From Prevotella sp. (lineage in GTDB: Bacteria > Bacteroidota > Bacteroidia > Bacteroidales > Bacteroidaceae): a DNA stretch of 63,175 nucleotides. The position numbers and the translations under genes were made by a program. Positions 1 through 7,560 of the stretch are shown here, piece after piece. Every line of letters starts with the position of its first letter. The stretch's first letter is position 1. The notes below the pieces were generated by a model. That model was not told the DNA's origin. It worked only from the letters and a program-made list of their open reading frames with translations, and searched no databases. Location of the stretch: the NCBI GenBank assembly GCA_022771625.1, contig JALFCW010000004.1:1-63175 (forward strand), given 5' to 3'.

Positions 1-326
1 TCATGCTTTCAGCAAAATTCAAGTATAATGTAGTGTCGGGACTCTACGACAAGTTGAATCCGGGCAATATCATCTATTATGATGCCGACGGCAATCCCGC
101 ACAGGAGGGCAGCAATGTATATTTAGCAGAAGAGATCGACGCAAAGGAAAGCTACAAGCATTTCGACATTTCAATTCCCGTGGGTTTTTCCTACGAATAT
201 GAGAATGTCATCCTCGAGGCTCAATATCGCATTGGACTGAGCAAGTTGAATCTCGATGGTTATGCCGACAAGTTGCGCAGCAGTATGTTCTCCGTCACTG
301 TGGGCTATCGCTTTGGGCTATATTAG
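1..326 (+). CDS. C-terminal end of an outer-membrane beta-barrel protein (5' partial)
   Basis: Only the last 107 or so residues lie in the window; the true start is upstream. The visible part has alternating polar and hydrophobic residues typical of amphipathic beta strands (FDISIPVGFSYEYE, VILEAQYRIGLS) and ends in an aromatic-rich strand, SVTVGYRFGLY, like the closing strand of Bacteroidota outer-membrane barrels (PorT or OmpW-like families). It is probably a small porin-like or adhesion-linked outer-membrane protein. The substrate or role cannot be inferred from this fragment. It ends 80 bases before a secreted carbohydrate enzyme, but co-transcription is uncertain. Confidence 0.6.
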   Translation, partial: MLSAKFKYNVVSGLYDKLNPGNIIYYDADGNPAQEGSNVYLAEEIDAKESYKHFDISIPVGFSYEYENVILEAQYRIGLSKLNLDGYADKLRSSMFSVTVGYRFGLY

Positions 327-406
327 CCCTAAGCGATAGCTATAATCATTGCCTTCATCTGGATTTTGCTTGTTGTCTTTGCAATCAAAACTTAAAAATA
401 CCGATA

Positions 407-2737
407 ATGACAAATCAAATTAGAAGAAACATCCTTATGTCCTTAGTGTTATGGACATTCGCCTGTTATGCCTATGCCGCACCCAAGAGTGAGACGGCAA
501 AGGTGCGCAACATCATCGACAAGGTGAACAACAGTTGGCAGACACGCCATAAGCCCGAGGCAACGCCCTTCTGGCATGTGGCAGCCTATCACACCGGCAA
601 CATGGAGGCATACCGACTGACCGGCAACAAGAAATACCTCGACTACTCGATGGCGTGGGCTGAGCACAACAAATGGCGAGGGGCTACAAGCAACGACCGC
701 AGCAAGTGGAAATACAACTACGGCGAGACACCCGAGCATGTGCTCTTCGGCGACTGGCAAATCTGCTTTCAGACATATCTCGACCTCTATAACATCCTTC
801 CCGACGACAACCGCATACGGCGTGCACGCGAGGTGATGGAATACGAGATGAGCACAAGGGCGAACGACTATTGGTGGTGGGCCGACGGACTGTATATGGT
901 GATGCCAGTGATGACCAAGCTGCACAAGGCTACGGGCAACGCCCTCTATCTCGACAAACTGTATGAATACATCCAGTATAGCGACTCGGTGATGCTCGAT
1001 GACGAGACGGGATTATATTTCCGCGACGGCAAGTATGTATATCCCAAGCACAAGAGCGCCAATGGCAAGAAGGACTTCTGGGCGAGGGGCGACGGATGGG
1101 TGCTGGCAGGACTCGCCAAGGTGCTGCAGGATTTGCCTAAGGACTATGCCCACCTCGATTTCTTCGTCAAGAAATATCAGCGCATGGCCAAGGCAGTGGC
1201 AGACTGCCAACAACAAGAGGGCTACTGGACACGCTCGATGCTCGACCCCGAGCATGCTCCCGGACCCGAGACCAGCGGCACGGCATTCTTCACCTACGGA
1301 CTACAGTGGGGCATCAACAATGGCTATCTCGCCGAGGCGGAATATCAGGCCGTTGTCAATCGTGCATGGAAATATCTCTCGGAGAAGGCATTGCAGAAAG
1401 ACGGCAGGGTGGGGTATGTGCAGCCCATAGGCGAGCGTGCCATTCCCGGACAGGTGGTGGACAAGAATAGCGAGGCTGACTTCGGTGTGGGTGCCTTCCT
1501 CTTGGCTGCATGCGAGAGGGTGAGATACATGGAAGCCCGCGAGGTGGCTTTGCAATCCGCCGACCGCAAGTATTGGTGCGAGTTGCTGTATAACATGGCA
1601 AAGCCCGTTCTCAGCAATATGGCCGAGGGCAACCTGCAGAAGAACATGCTCGTAGAGACAAGCCCCAACTGGGACGGACGCAATATCAAGGTGACGTATA
1701 TGGAATGTTTTGGCAGACTGATGGCTGGTCTTGCCCCATGGCTCTCGTTGCCCGACGACGACACCGCCGAGGGAGCCATGCGCAAGCAACTCAGGGAATG
1801 GGCTCTCAAGAGCTATCGCAATGCCGTGGATCCGCAGAGCCCCGACTATCTCCTGTGGAACGGACAGGGACAGACACTCGTGGATGCCGCATACGTGGCA
1901 GAGAGTTTCGTCCGTGGCTTCGACGCGCTTTGGATGCCGCTCGACGATGTCACCAAGCAGCGATATATCAAGGAGTTCACACAGTTGAGAAGCATCGACC
2001 CTCCCTACACCAACTGGCTCCTCTTCTCATCCACCATCGAGAGCTTCCTCGCCAAGGTGAAGGCTCCCTACGACCAATATCGCGTCAACTCGGCGATACG
2101 CAAGACCGAGGAATGGTACATCGGCGACGGATGGTATGCCGACGGCCCTCAGTTTGCCTTCGACTACTACAGCAGCTATGTCTTCCATCCCATGTATCTT
2201 GAGACCCTCCAAAACATGATCGACTCCAGGGACTACACCCGCATACACTATCGCAACTACTTCAAGCGCGCCCTCAATCGCACGCGCAAGTTCAGCTTGG
2301 TGCTCGAGCGCATGATTTCGCCCGAAGGCACATTCCCCGTCTTCGGACGCTCCATTCCCTATCGCCTTGCAACGATGCAGCCCCTCGCCCTGATGGCATG
2401 GCGCGACCAGTTGCCCGACGGAGTGACGCGTGCCCAGGTGAGAGCCGCCCTCACAGCCGTGATGCACCGTATGTTCGACGGCAAGGAAAACTACAACGAG
2501 AAGGGATTTCTGACTATCGGTTTCTGCGGTCGCCAACCGAATATAGCCGACTGGTACACCAACAACGGCAGTCTCTATATGACCTCCCTCGCATTTCTTC
2601 CCCTCGGATTGCCAGCCTCCCATCCCTTCTGGACGGATGCACCGCAGCCTTGGACTCAGGTGAAGGCATGGGGCGGAGAGCCCTTCCCCAAGGACCACCA
2701 CTGGGACGACGGACAAGGCACGAGAGACCTGTTCTGA
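407..2737 (+). CDS. Secreted GH105-type unsaturated uronyl hydrolase fused to a DUF2264 domain
   Basis: A 776-residue exported enzyme, probably periplasmic. Residues 1-24 look like a signal peptide (hydrophobic stretch, cleavage near AYA/AP). Residues about 30-380 resemble the alpha/alpha barrel of GH88/GH105 unsaturated glucuronyl or rhamnogalacturonyl hydrolases, with the WWWADGLYM motif (candidate catalytic Asp160) and WARGDGW at 225-231. Residues about 385-750 match the DUF2264 family, marked by ETSPNWDGRN, LLWNGQGQ and WYIGDGWYADGPQFAFDYY. From memory, DUF2264 proteins are linked to beta-glucuronidase activity (GH154); this needs checking. The fusion suggests attack on uronic-acid-decorated plant glycans such as pectin or arabinogalactan. 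No SusCD pair is visible in the window, so the substrate is inferred. Confidence 0.8.
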   Translation: MTNQIRRNILMSLVLWTFACYAYAAPKSETAKVRNIIDKVNNSWQTRHKPEATPFWHVAAYHTGNMEAYRLTGNKKYLDYSMAWAEHNKWRGATSNDRSKWKYNYGETPEHVLFGDWQICFQTYLDLYNILPDDNRIRRAREVMEYEMSTRANDYWWWADGLYMVMPVMTKLHKATGNALYLDKLYEYIQYSDSVMLDDETGLYFRDGKYVYPKHKSANGKKDFWARGDGWVLAGLAKVLQDLPKDYAHLDFFVKKYQRMAKAVADCQQQEGYWTRSMLDPEHAPGPETSGTAFFTYGLQWGINNGYLAEAEYQAVVNRAWKYLSEKALQKDGRVGYVQPIGERAIPGQVVDKNSEADFGVGAFLLAACERVRYMEAREVALQSADRKYWCELLYNMAKPVLSNMAEGNLQKNMLVETSPNWDGRNIKVTYMECFGRLMAGLAPWLSLPDDDTAEGAMRKQLREWALKSYRNAVDPQSPDYLLWNGQGQTLVDAAYVAESFVRGFDALWMPLDDVTKQRYIKEFTQLRSIDPPYTNWLLFSSTIESFLAKVKAPYDQYRVNSAIRKTEEWYIGDGWYADGPQFAFDYYSSYVFHPMYLETLQNMIDSRDYTRIHYRNYFKRALNRTRKFSLVLERMISPEGTFPVFGRSIPYRLATMQPLALMAWRDQLPDGVTRAQVRAALTAVMHRMFDGKENYNEKGFLTIGFCGRQPNIADWYTNNGSLYMTSLAFLPLGLPASHPFWTDAPQPWTQVKAWGGEPFPKDHHWDDGQGTRDLF

Positions 2738-2752
2738 TAAAGAAAAAATAAG

Positions 2753-2781
2753 GGGGTGAGCATCAAATGCTCACCCCTTTT
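2753..2781. terminator. Bidirectional rho-independent terminator
   Basis: A perfect 10-bp stem (GGGGTGAGCA with TGCTCACCCC, 2753-2762 and 2768-2777) with a 5-base loop is followed by TTTT on the plus strand and preceded by an A-rich run at 2739-2750, which becomes a U-run on the minus strand. It sits between two convergent genes and probably serves both. Confidence 0.85.
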
Positions 2782-2786
2782 GCATG

Positions 2787-3584
2787 CTACTCGTAGTAGC
2801 CACCGCCGTCTTCGCTACCGCCCGAGCCGCTGTCAGAGCCAGAACTGCTGCCAGAGCCCGAGCCGCTGTCAGAGCCACTGCCTCCAGTATTGTCGGAGCC
2901 TCCAGTATTTCCGCCGCCAGCCTCAGAGTCAGTTGTTGACTTCTTGAAGGTTGCCACGAGACTGATGTCATCAGTGATGGTGATTGAGCGCTCTGGGGTG
3001 AGCACGTCGTCATTCCACTTCACGAAGACATAGCCCTCGGCAGGAACGGCCTTCACCAAAGCTACGTCGCCTTCGTTGTAGAAGCCAGCTCCCTCGAATG
3101 TGCCGCCAGCCTCGGGACTTGAGAGCAGTTCGACCTCGAAGTCTCCTGTGTTCTCGTTTGACGAGTTGACAGTCTTCACCAGCTTGCCATTGCGGTCGTA
3201 GCAGGCGATTCGGATGCCGGTGTTGAGCAGTTCGGTCTTGATCTTCTTGCTCGGGGTGAAAATCACCTTGCGCGCAGTGATCAAGCCATAGGACACCTTA
3301 TCGACGGTGCTGACAGAGGTGGCGTTGATGCTGAAGCGCATGGTGCCAAGACCAGGCACAGCCACTGAGTGGCCTTCGGTAGCCCATGCCTGGATGACTT
3401 CGCCGATGGCGTTCCACGCCGACTGCAGCACGCTCTTTGCGAGGTTGGAGCGCACGCAAGCCTCCTCGACTACCTTGTCTTCCGATAGCTTGTTGTAAAT
3501 CACAGGGGAGAGCACATAGCGATAAGTACCCATGTACTTTCCGATTTGGACGAGTGTCTCTTTGGCTTTCAAATTAAGTGCCAT
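2787..3584 (-). CDS. HU-family (HU-HIG type) DNA-binding protein with Gly/Ser-rich tail
   Basis: A 265-residue protein. Residues 1-125 match the Bacteroidota HU-HIG group: an HU/IHF-like fold with long N-terminal helices and the segment VPGLGTMRFSINA. Such proteins are thought to bind DNA as dimers. Residues about 165-215 resemble a small beta-grasp repeat (FYNEGDVALVKAVPAEGYVFVKW) of the kind found in InlB-like surface-protein repeats, with the typical hydrophobic spacing. Residues 216-265 are a low-complexity Gly/Ser/Asp tail. There is no signal peptide. A surface-type repeat and flexible tail on a DNA-binding domain is odd and its role is unknown. A consensus promoter lies 57 bases upstream and a shared terminator follows. 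Confidence 0.8.
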   Translation of the reverse strand: MALNLKAKETLVQIGKYMGTYRYVLSPVIYNKLSEDKVVEEACVRSNLAKSVLQSAWNAIGEVIQAWATEGHSVAVPGLGTMRFSINATSVSTVDKVSYGLITARKVIFTPSKKIKTELLNTGIRIACYDRNGKLVKTVNSSNENTGDFEVELLSSPEAGGTFEGAGFYNEGDVALVKAVPAEGYVFVKWNDDVLTPERSITITDDISLVATFKKSTTDSEAGGGNTGGSDNTGGSGSDSGSGSGSSSGSDSGSGGSEDGGGYYE

Positions 3585-3640
3585 AATAATGAAAATTTAT
3601 GAGTAAAATGAACGTGGCGTATTACAATCTGAATACGTTG

Positions 3641-3672
3641 CAAAGGTACTACTTTCTTTTGAGATATGCAAG
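3641..3672 (-). promoter_or_regulatory. Bacteroidota promoter for the HU-like gene
   Basis: On the minus strand, TACCTTTG (3641-3648) matches the -7 element TAnnTTTG, and CTTG (3669-3672) lies 20 bases upstream as a weak -33 element. Confidence 0.65.
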
Positions 3673-3787
3673 TTTTTTAGCAGTTTTATTTGGTAAATTA
3701 TGTTAAATATTTTAGGACGATTATTTATTCGTCATTTATTGAATTATTCAGCATTATAAGTCGATAATTATTCTATACTTAGGTAAA

Positions 3788-3919
3788 AATATTTCTCCAG
3801 TTGGAAAAAAATATTTCTCCAACTGGAGAAAAATATTTTCCCAGTTGGAGAAATTCAAGAAACCACTTATGAAAATCCTATAACCCAGTGATTATAAAAT
3901 CCTATAGCCGAGTGATTAT
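3788..3919. repeat. Palindromic and tandem repeats beside the replication module
   Basis: In the 335-base gap, the motif ATTTCTCCAGTTGG appears at 3791-3804, in related form at 3813-3826 (ATTTCTCCAACTGG), and inverted at 3841-3854 (CCAGTTGGAGAAAT). The last two form a perfect 14-bp stem. Next come two 24-base direct repeats, 3872-3895 and 3896-3919, differing at two positions and ending exactly at the stop codon of the DUF6371 gene. Such iteron-like repeats beside replication genes may be replication or regulatory sites, but this is inference. The rest of the gap (3585-3787) holds the HU promoter and AT-rich DNA. Confidence 0.7.
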
Positions 3920-4828
3920 TTAATCATTAGGAAAGAGGATGTCGAGCAGGTCGGTGTTGGCAGGATACTTCTCCAGTTCCTCATAGAATGAGTAGCGGAT
4001 GCTCTTGGTCTGTTGCATTACCTTTCGCCATTTGTCGAGGCAACCGCTGTCGGGAATAATCACCACCCTGCGCTCAAACAACGGGCGCACAACATAGGTG
4101 TTGAGATTGGAGCAACCGCCAGTGGCAAGCCACACATATTGCGGACGCAGCATTGCCATCACGATTGCCGTCTTCTCTGACTCCACAATATATACAACAT
4201 CATCGGGGCGGTTCTTCAGGAGGTGAGCTCCGAAGAGGCAGCGCTGCATTTCTGCATCCTCGGGCATTTTGCCCTTCTTTGCCATATCGCTACTGATAGA
4301 GCTCACGATGCCGTTGCGATGTCCGTTGGGCTTATACCACATCATTTTGCCCTGGCACACCTTGCCATTGTGGTCGATATACCAGAAGATGGTGCCATGC
4401 GTGAGAGTGGCGTTGAGACGGTAGTCGTTAGCCACCTTGTCGAGCATCTCCTTAGAGGGCGCCTTTGTCATAAGCCAACGTCCAAGCACGCTTTCGGTGT
4501 ATGGTGTAGGATATTCGTCGAATACGTTGTCGGGCAGATAGAGTAGGGACTTGTGCTCCTTGCGGAACATGGGTGTGGCCTGTGAATGATAGCCGTATTT
4601 AGCCTCGGGATGCTGCTTAAAGTATTCGTAGGGAGTGACGCGATAGCCGCAGTGGTTTATGCGGTCGCACTTTCCCACTCCCGGTCCTACGGGCTTGCCT
4701 GTCTTCTGGTCGATATACTCCGAGAAGCGGTGCTTGTGTCCGCAGCTTGGGCAGTCGGGTTTGTCGGCTGCACGATGATACGACTTAAGTGCGTATCTTC
4801 TTTCTATGTTATTTGCTATGTATGCCAT
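3920..4828 (-). CDS. DUF6371-like zinc-ribbon/Toprim-type mobile-element primase-like protein
   Basis: A 302-residue protein with an N-terminal zinc ribbon (Cys26, Cys29, Cys54, Cys60, in CPSCGH and CDRINHCGY), similar in layout to bacterial and phage primases. The C-terminal half has Toprim-like segments: VYIVESEKTAIVMAML near residue 213 (candidate metal-binding Glu) and VVIIPDSGCLDKW near residue 257 (candidate Asp). Such proteins occur in Bacteroidota mobile elements next to a RepA-like ATPase, as here. The likely role is priming or initiation of element replication; catalytic activity is not certain. The ATPase gene lies just upstream on the same strand, separated by a 44-base palindrome. 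Confidence 0.75.
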   Translation of the reverse strand: MAYIANNIERRYALKSYHRAADKPDCPSCGHKHRFSEYIDQKTGKPVGPGVGKCDRINHCGYRVTPYEYFKQHPEAKYGYHSQATPMFRKEHKSLLYLPDNVFDEYPTPYTESVLGRWLMTKAPSKEMLDKVANDYRLNATLTHGTIFWYIDHNGKVCQGKMMWYKPNGHRNGIVSSISSDMAKKGKMPEDAEMQRCLFGAHLLKNRPDDVVYIVESEKTAIVMAMLRPQYVWLATGGCSNLNTYVVRPLFERRVVIIPDSGCLDKWRKVMQQTKSIRYSFYEELEKYPANTDLLDILFPND

Positions 4829-4880
4829 AATATAAAATTTTTTAAATAAGTGAAACGTGTGGTTATGATGTCAGTCCTTT

Positions 4881-4924
4881 GTCCATCCATCCACGCCTAT
4901 ATATATAGGTGTGGATGGATGGAC
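4881..4924. repeat. 44-base near-perfect palindrome between the two replication genes
   Basis: The arms GTCCATCCATCCAC (4881-4894) and GTGGATGGATGGAC (4911-4924) are fully complementary. The centre, CCTATATATATAGG (4896-4909), is itself a palindrome, and the only imperfection is one G opposite T. There is no U-run on the minus strand right after it, so it is not a classic terminator. It could be a transcript-stabilising or attenuating hairpin, or a protein-binding or cruciform site. Confidence 0.85.
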
Positions 4925-4937
4925 TTGGACGACATCT

Positions 4938-6098
4938 TTAGAAGATAGGAACATCTTCGTCAGATACATTTCCAGCGGTGGAATTATCTTTGACAAAGAT
5001 AAATGATTTGTCAGTCATGAGAGGTATTTCTTTAGACTCAATCATTTCCTTGATTAACTCCTGAAGATGTGACTTTTTGAAAGCACCTTCATTTGTCAGT
5101 TTATCGACAAAATCAGAACGCTTCATTTTACCACCCACCTTTTGTAGTTCATCAATGACAAGATTGATTTCGTTCTGACGCTTAGCCTTGGCGATGGCAG
5201 CCTTTTTGCTTTCCTCTATAGCCTTGTCAACCTTTTGGCGGTGAGCAACGAAATCGAGGTCGCAAGTAGGCTTCTTGCCTTCACCAAAAGTAAATTGCCA
5301 ATCGGGCACTGGAGCGCCGCGGAAGACAGGTGTCTTGACAGTCACCACACTGCCGCTCTTCTGTACCTCGAAGGAATAGCCGCATTTGTTAATCCACTCA
5401 GTGCCTATCCATCCGCGGGCCTTGCCGTCGCTGGGATTGTTGTGGAGTACACCAAGAATGGCGCAATTCATCTTAGAGGCAAGTTGCATCAGCTCCTGCA
5501 CCAAAGTAGGGCAACCAACAGGGTCGTTGATGTCGGGGATGAGGTCGCGTATGCCGTCGATGATGACAAACTCCGGTTTCTCGCGCATGATGGCTTGATT
5601 GATAAACTCTTTGCGTTCTTCGAATCCTAGGTTTCTCAAGTTGAACATTATGATTTCCGTGCCGTTGTCATCCTCGCCCAATTCGTGCATCATCATGAGT
5701 TGGCTGTGGCTGTCGCCCTCAAACTGCTCAGTATCGAATACGATAACCTTAGAAGGATGATCAAGAGCATATTCCACTGGTCCAAACTGTCCGCAGCGGC
5801 ATACTGCCACAAGTATTGTCACCAATGTTGACTTTCCCTGCTTGGCTTGTGCCTGGATGAGATGAAGGTCGCCAATCGAGACGGTGGTAATACCATTCAC
5901 CTTGAAGATAAACTCCTTAGGAGCATAGTATTTGTCCCTCATAATCCGACACTGCATCATCTTTTCGCGATATTCCACATCGTCGGCAGTTAACTGACTG
6001 GCAGACGCGTCGAGCGACTGTATTAATTCACTCAGTGCGCAAGAGCCGTACTGTTCTTCGGACTCCTGCAAAGACTTCTTTTCTTTATCTAAATTCAT
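4938..6098 (-). CDS. RepA/DnaB-like AAA ATPase of a mobile element
   Basis: A 386-residue RecA-fold ATPase. Walker A lies at residues 82-91 (IQAQAKQGKST) and Walker B at 177-181 (FVIID), followed by GIRDL. VIVFDTEQ at 119-125 and LGVLHNNP further on match the KaiC/RepA group, which includes hexameric helicases of plasmids and phages. Residues about 290-370 look like a winged-helix or helical tail (KMKRSDFVDKLTNEGAFKK). Together with the adjacent zinc-ribbon protein it forms a compact helicase-primase replication module. No integrase, relaxase or capsid gene is visible nearby, so the type of element (mobilizable island, satellite or remnant) is open. Confidence 0.8.
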   Translation of the reverse strand: MNLDKEKKSLQESEEQYGSCALSELIQSLDASASQLTADDVEYREKMMQCRIMRDKYYAPKEFIFKVNGITTVSIGDLHLIQAQAKQGKSTLVTILVAVCRCGQFGPVEYALDHPSKVIVFDTEQFEGDSHSQLMMMHELGEDDNGTEIIMFNLRNLGFEERKEFINQAIMREKPEFVIIDGIRDLIPDINDPVGCPTLVQELMQLASKMNCAILGVLHNNPSDGKARGWIGTEWINKCGYSFEVQKSGSVVTVKTPVFRGAPVPDWQFTFGEGKKPTCDLDFVAHRQKVDKAIEESKKAAIAKAKRQNEINLVIDELQKVGGKMKRSDFVDKLTNEGAFKKSHLQELIKEMIESKEIPLMTDKSFIFVKDNSTAGNVSDEDVPIF

Positions 6099-6290
6099 GA
6101 AAAATATCCCTGACGCGCGTCGCCCGCTGCCCGCGTTCGGTCGCCGTCGGGATGTTCTCTCTCATGAGGGCGGGCTATAATGGACGACGTTGTCCAAAAG
6201 CCTCAATCGAAAGACGGCGCAAAATTATGAAATTAATTATTATTATGCAAGAATAATAGTATATAAAATGCTGATTATCAGTAGATTCTT
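6099..6290. other. GC-rich leader with short palindromes upstream of the RepA-like gene
   Basis: Between the start codon and the promoter lies an unusually GC-rich stretch. It includes the palindrome GACGCGCGTC (6111-6120), a GCCCGC/GCGGGC pair (6122-6127 and 6170-6175) and the 16-base near-palindrome TGGACGACGTTGTCCA (6181-6196). It would be a 5' leader of about 110 bases able to fold, possibly for copy or expression control. This is inference. Confidence 0.5.
6220..6251 (-). promoter_or_regulatory. Promoter for the RepA-like gene
   Basis: On the minus strand TAATTTTG (6220-6227) fits TAnnTTTG and CTTG (6248-6251) lies 20 bases upstream. Transcription would start near 6213, giving a long structured leader. 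Confidence 0.6.
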
Positions 6291-6293
6291 ACT

Positions 6294-6463
6294 AATTATC
6301 CATTGGTGCAAATAAGTAAATCCTAATCACCTTACTATTTCATTTTTATGGCAAAATAGTAAGGAAATTCAGTGGCTTTGATGGATAATTTTAGTTATAT
6401 CTTTATTTTTTCTATGATATTTTAGCTATAACTAAAAAAAGTATGTGAAAAACAGTAAGGTGA
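6294..6463. repeat. Nested inverted repeats in the AT-rich intergenic region
   Basis: CCTTACTATTT (6330-6340) is inverted as AAATAGTAAGG (6354-6364). This pair sits inside a wider pair, AATTATCCAT (6294-6303) and ATGGATAATT (6381-6390). A further pair, TTTTAGTTATA (6389-6399) and TATAACTAAAA (6427-6437), follows, and the core AGTAAGGTG recurs at 6454-6462. The layout resembles an operator cluster or replication/attachment site. No coding sequence is seen here. Confidence 0.65.
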
Positions 6464-6491
6464 AAATCCCCCCAATAGGTTGGACAAACAA

Positions 6492-6521
6492 AAAAGCGCA
6501 GTTATCACCACCTGCGCTTTT
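6492..6521. terminator. Terminator downstream of the 300-residue gene
   Basis: AAAAGCGCAG (6492-6501) and CTGCGCTTTT (6512-6521) form a perfect 10-bp stem with A/T flanks. On the minus strand it follows the coiled-coil gene by 17 bases and ends in a U-run. Confidence 0.8.
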
Positions 6522-6537
6522 GGAAATAGTAAGCTCG

Positions 6538-7440
6538 TTATTTTCTCGTTAAAATAGGGAATTCTTTTTGTATCATTTCCCTTTTTTCAATCATCTTTTG
6601 CAATTGATTTTGGCTTAATAATTTGTCGAGTGTAGTGTCTTCAGCCTTGGTCATAAACTTGCATAGTTTTTTGAATTCTTTTCGCTTTTCACCCTCAATA
6701 TGATTTGGGAGATTCAATAAGGAATGTAGTATATTAATTCTCTTTCCTGTTGACCATGTCTTGAACTCATTATCTTCTTTGATCATTCCTTGATTCAATT
6801 TATTTATTTCCTCATCTTTTTGTTTTAGATTTTCTTTCAAATCCTCGATTGTTTTGAGGAGTCGTTCGTTTTCCAGTTTTATGTCCTCAAGTCTTGGTTC
6901 GTTATTTTGCGGTATCCTTTCAGCAATAAGTTTCCACATAGGATTACCGTCTAAAATGTCGAATTGCGATGCTTCCAATTCAAGATTACTCCTACATAGA
7001 GATAATTGACGTATCACACATGCATCTTTTTGTTGCATAGAGTCGTAGAGAACAATTAGGAATACCATTCCCTGGATATATCCAAAGTTAAATGAAATAT
7101 CTTTTTTACACTTATGCCAATTTGCTTTGTGATTATGCAAAAAACTTGTCATGTGTTTAATGATGTCTATTTCTGGGGTATCTGATTGTAATACATCATC
7201 TACCGCAGTTTTTGTTGCTGAATAAATTGTCCCCAATGAGCTGATATCATGACTATCTCCAGTCTTGAAGCTTAATTTGCTGAGTGCTATTAGTATTCCT
7301 TCATAACATTGGTTATATAGAGGGTCATTCTCAAATTGCTCAAAAAGCAACTTATAATCAATCTCAAACCTAAATTGATTTTCACTGTTATTCTGCTGTT
7401 CGCCATTAAGCGAAGAGTTATAATCATTATTTATTCTCAT
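6538..7440 (-). CDS. Uncharacterised protein with central coiled coil
   Basis: A 300-residue soluble protein that I do not recognise. Residues about 20-160 are predicted mostly helical and contain Cys- and Trp-bearing segments. Residues about 180-225 (DIKLENERLLKTIEDLKENL and following) have heptad hydrophobic spacing and high Glu/Lys content, as in a coiled coil, so it may oligomerise. The C-terminus is helical and basic. The gene is clearly richer in A+T than its neighbours, suggesting horizontal acquisition. It has its own promoter and terminator and so is a single-gene unit. Confidence 0.65.
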   Translation of the reverse strand: MRINNDYNSSLNGEQQNNSENQFRFEIDYKLLFEQFENDPLYNQCYEGILIALSKLSFKTGDSHDISSLGTIYSATKTAVDDVLQSDTPEIDIIKHMTSFLHNHKANWHKCKKDISFNFGYIQGMVFLIVLYDSMQQKDACVIRQLSLCRSNLELEASQFDILDGNPMWKLIAERIPQNNEPRLEDIKLENERLLKTIEDLKENLKQKDEEINKLNQGMIKEDNEFKTWSTGKRINILHSLLNLPNHIEGEKRKEFKKLCKFMTKAEDTTLDKLLSQNQLQKMIEKREMIQKEFPILTRK

Positions 7441-7471
7441 TTATAATCCTTTCTTTATAATTTATTTGTTG

Positions 7472-7502
7472 CAAAGATAATAAAGATTTTGCATATATCC
7501 AA
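7472..7502 (-). promoter_or_regulatory. Promoter for the coiled-coil gene
   Basis: On the minus strand TATCTTTG (7472-7479) is the -7 element and CTTG (near 7499-7502) is a weak -33 element at about 20 bases spacing. Confidence 0.6.
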
Positions 7503-7560
7503 GAGATATAAAAAAAATATCACAAATCTCTGAATTTATATACACAAAGTCCAGTTTCTC

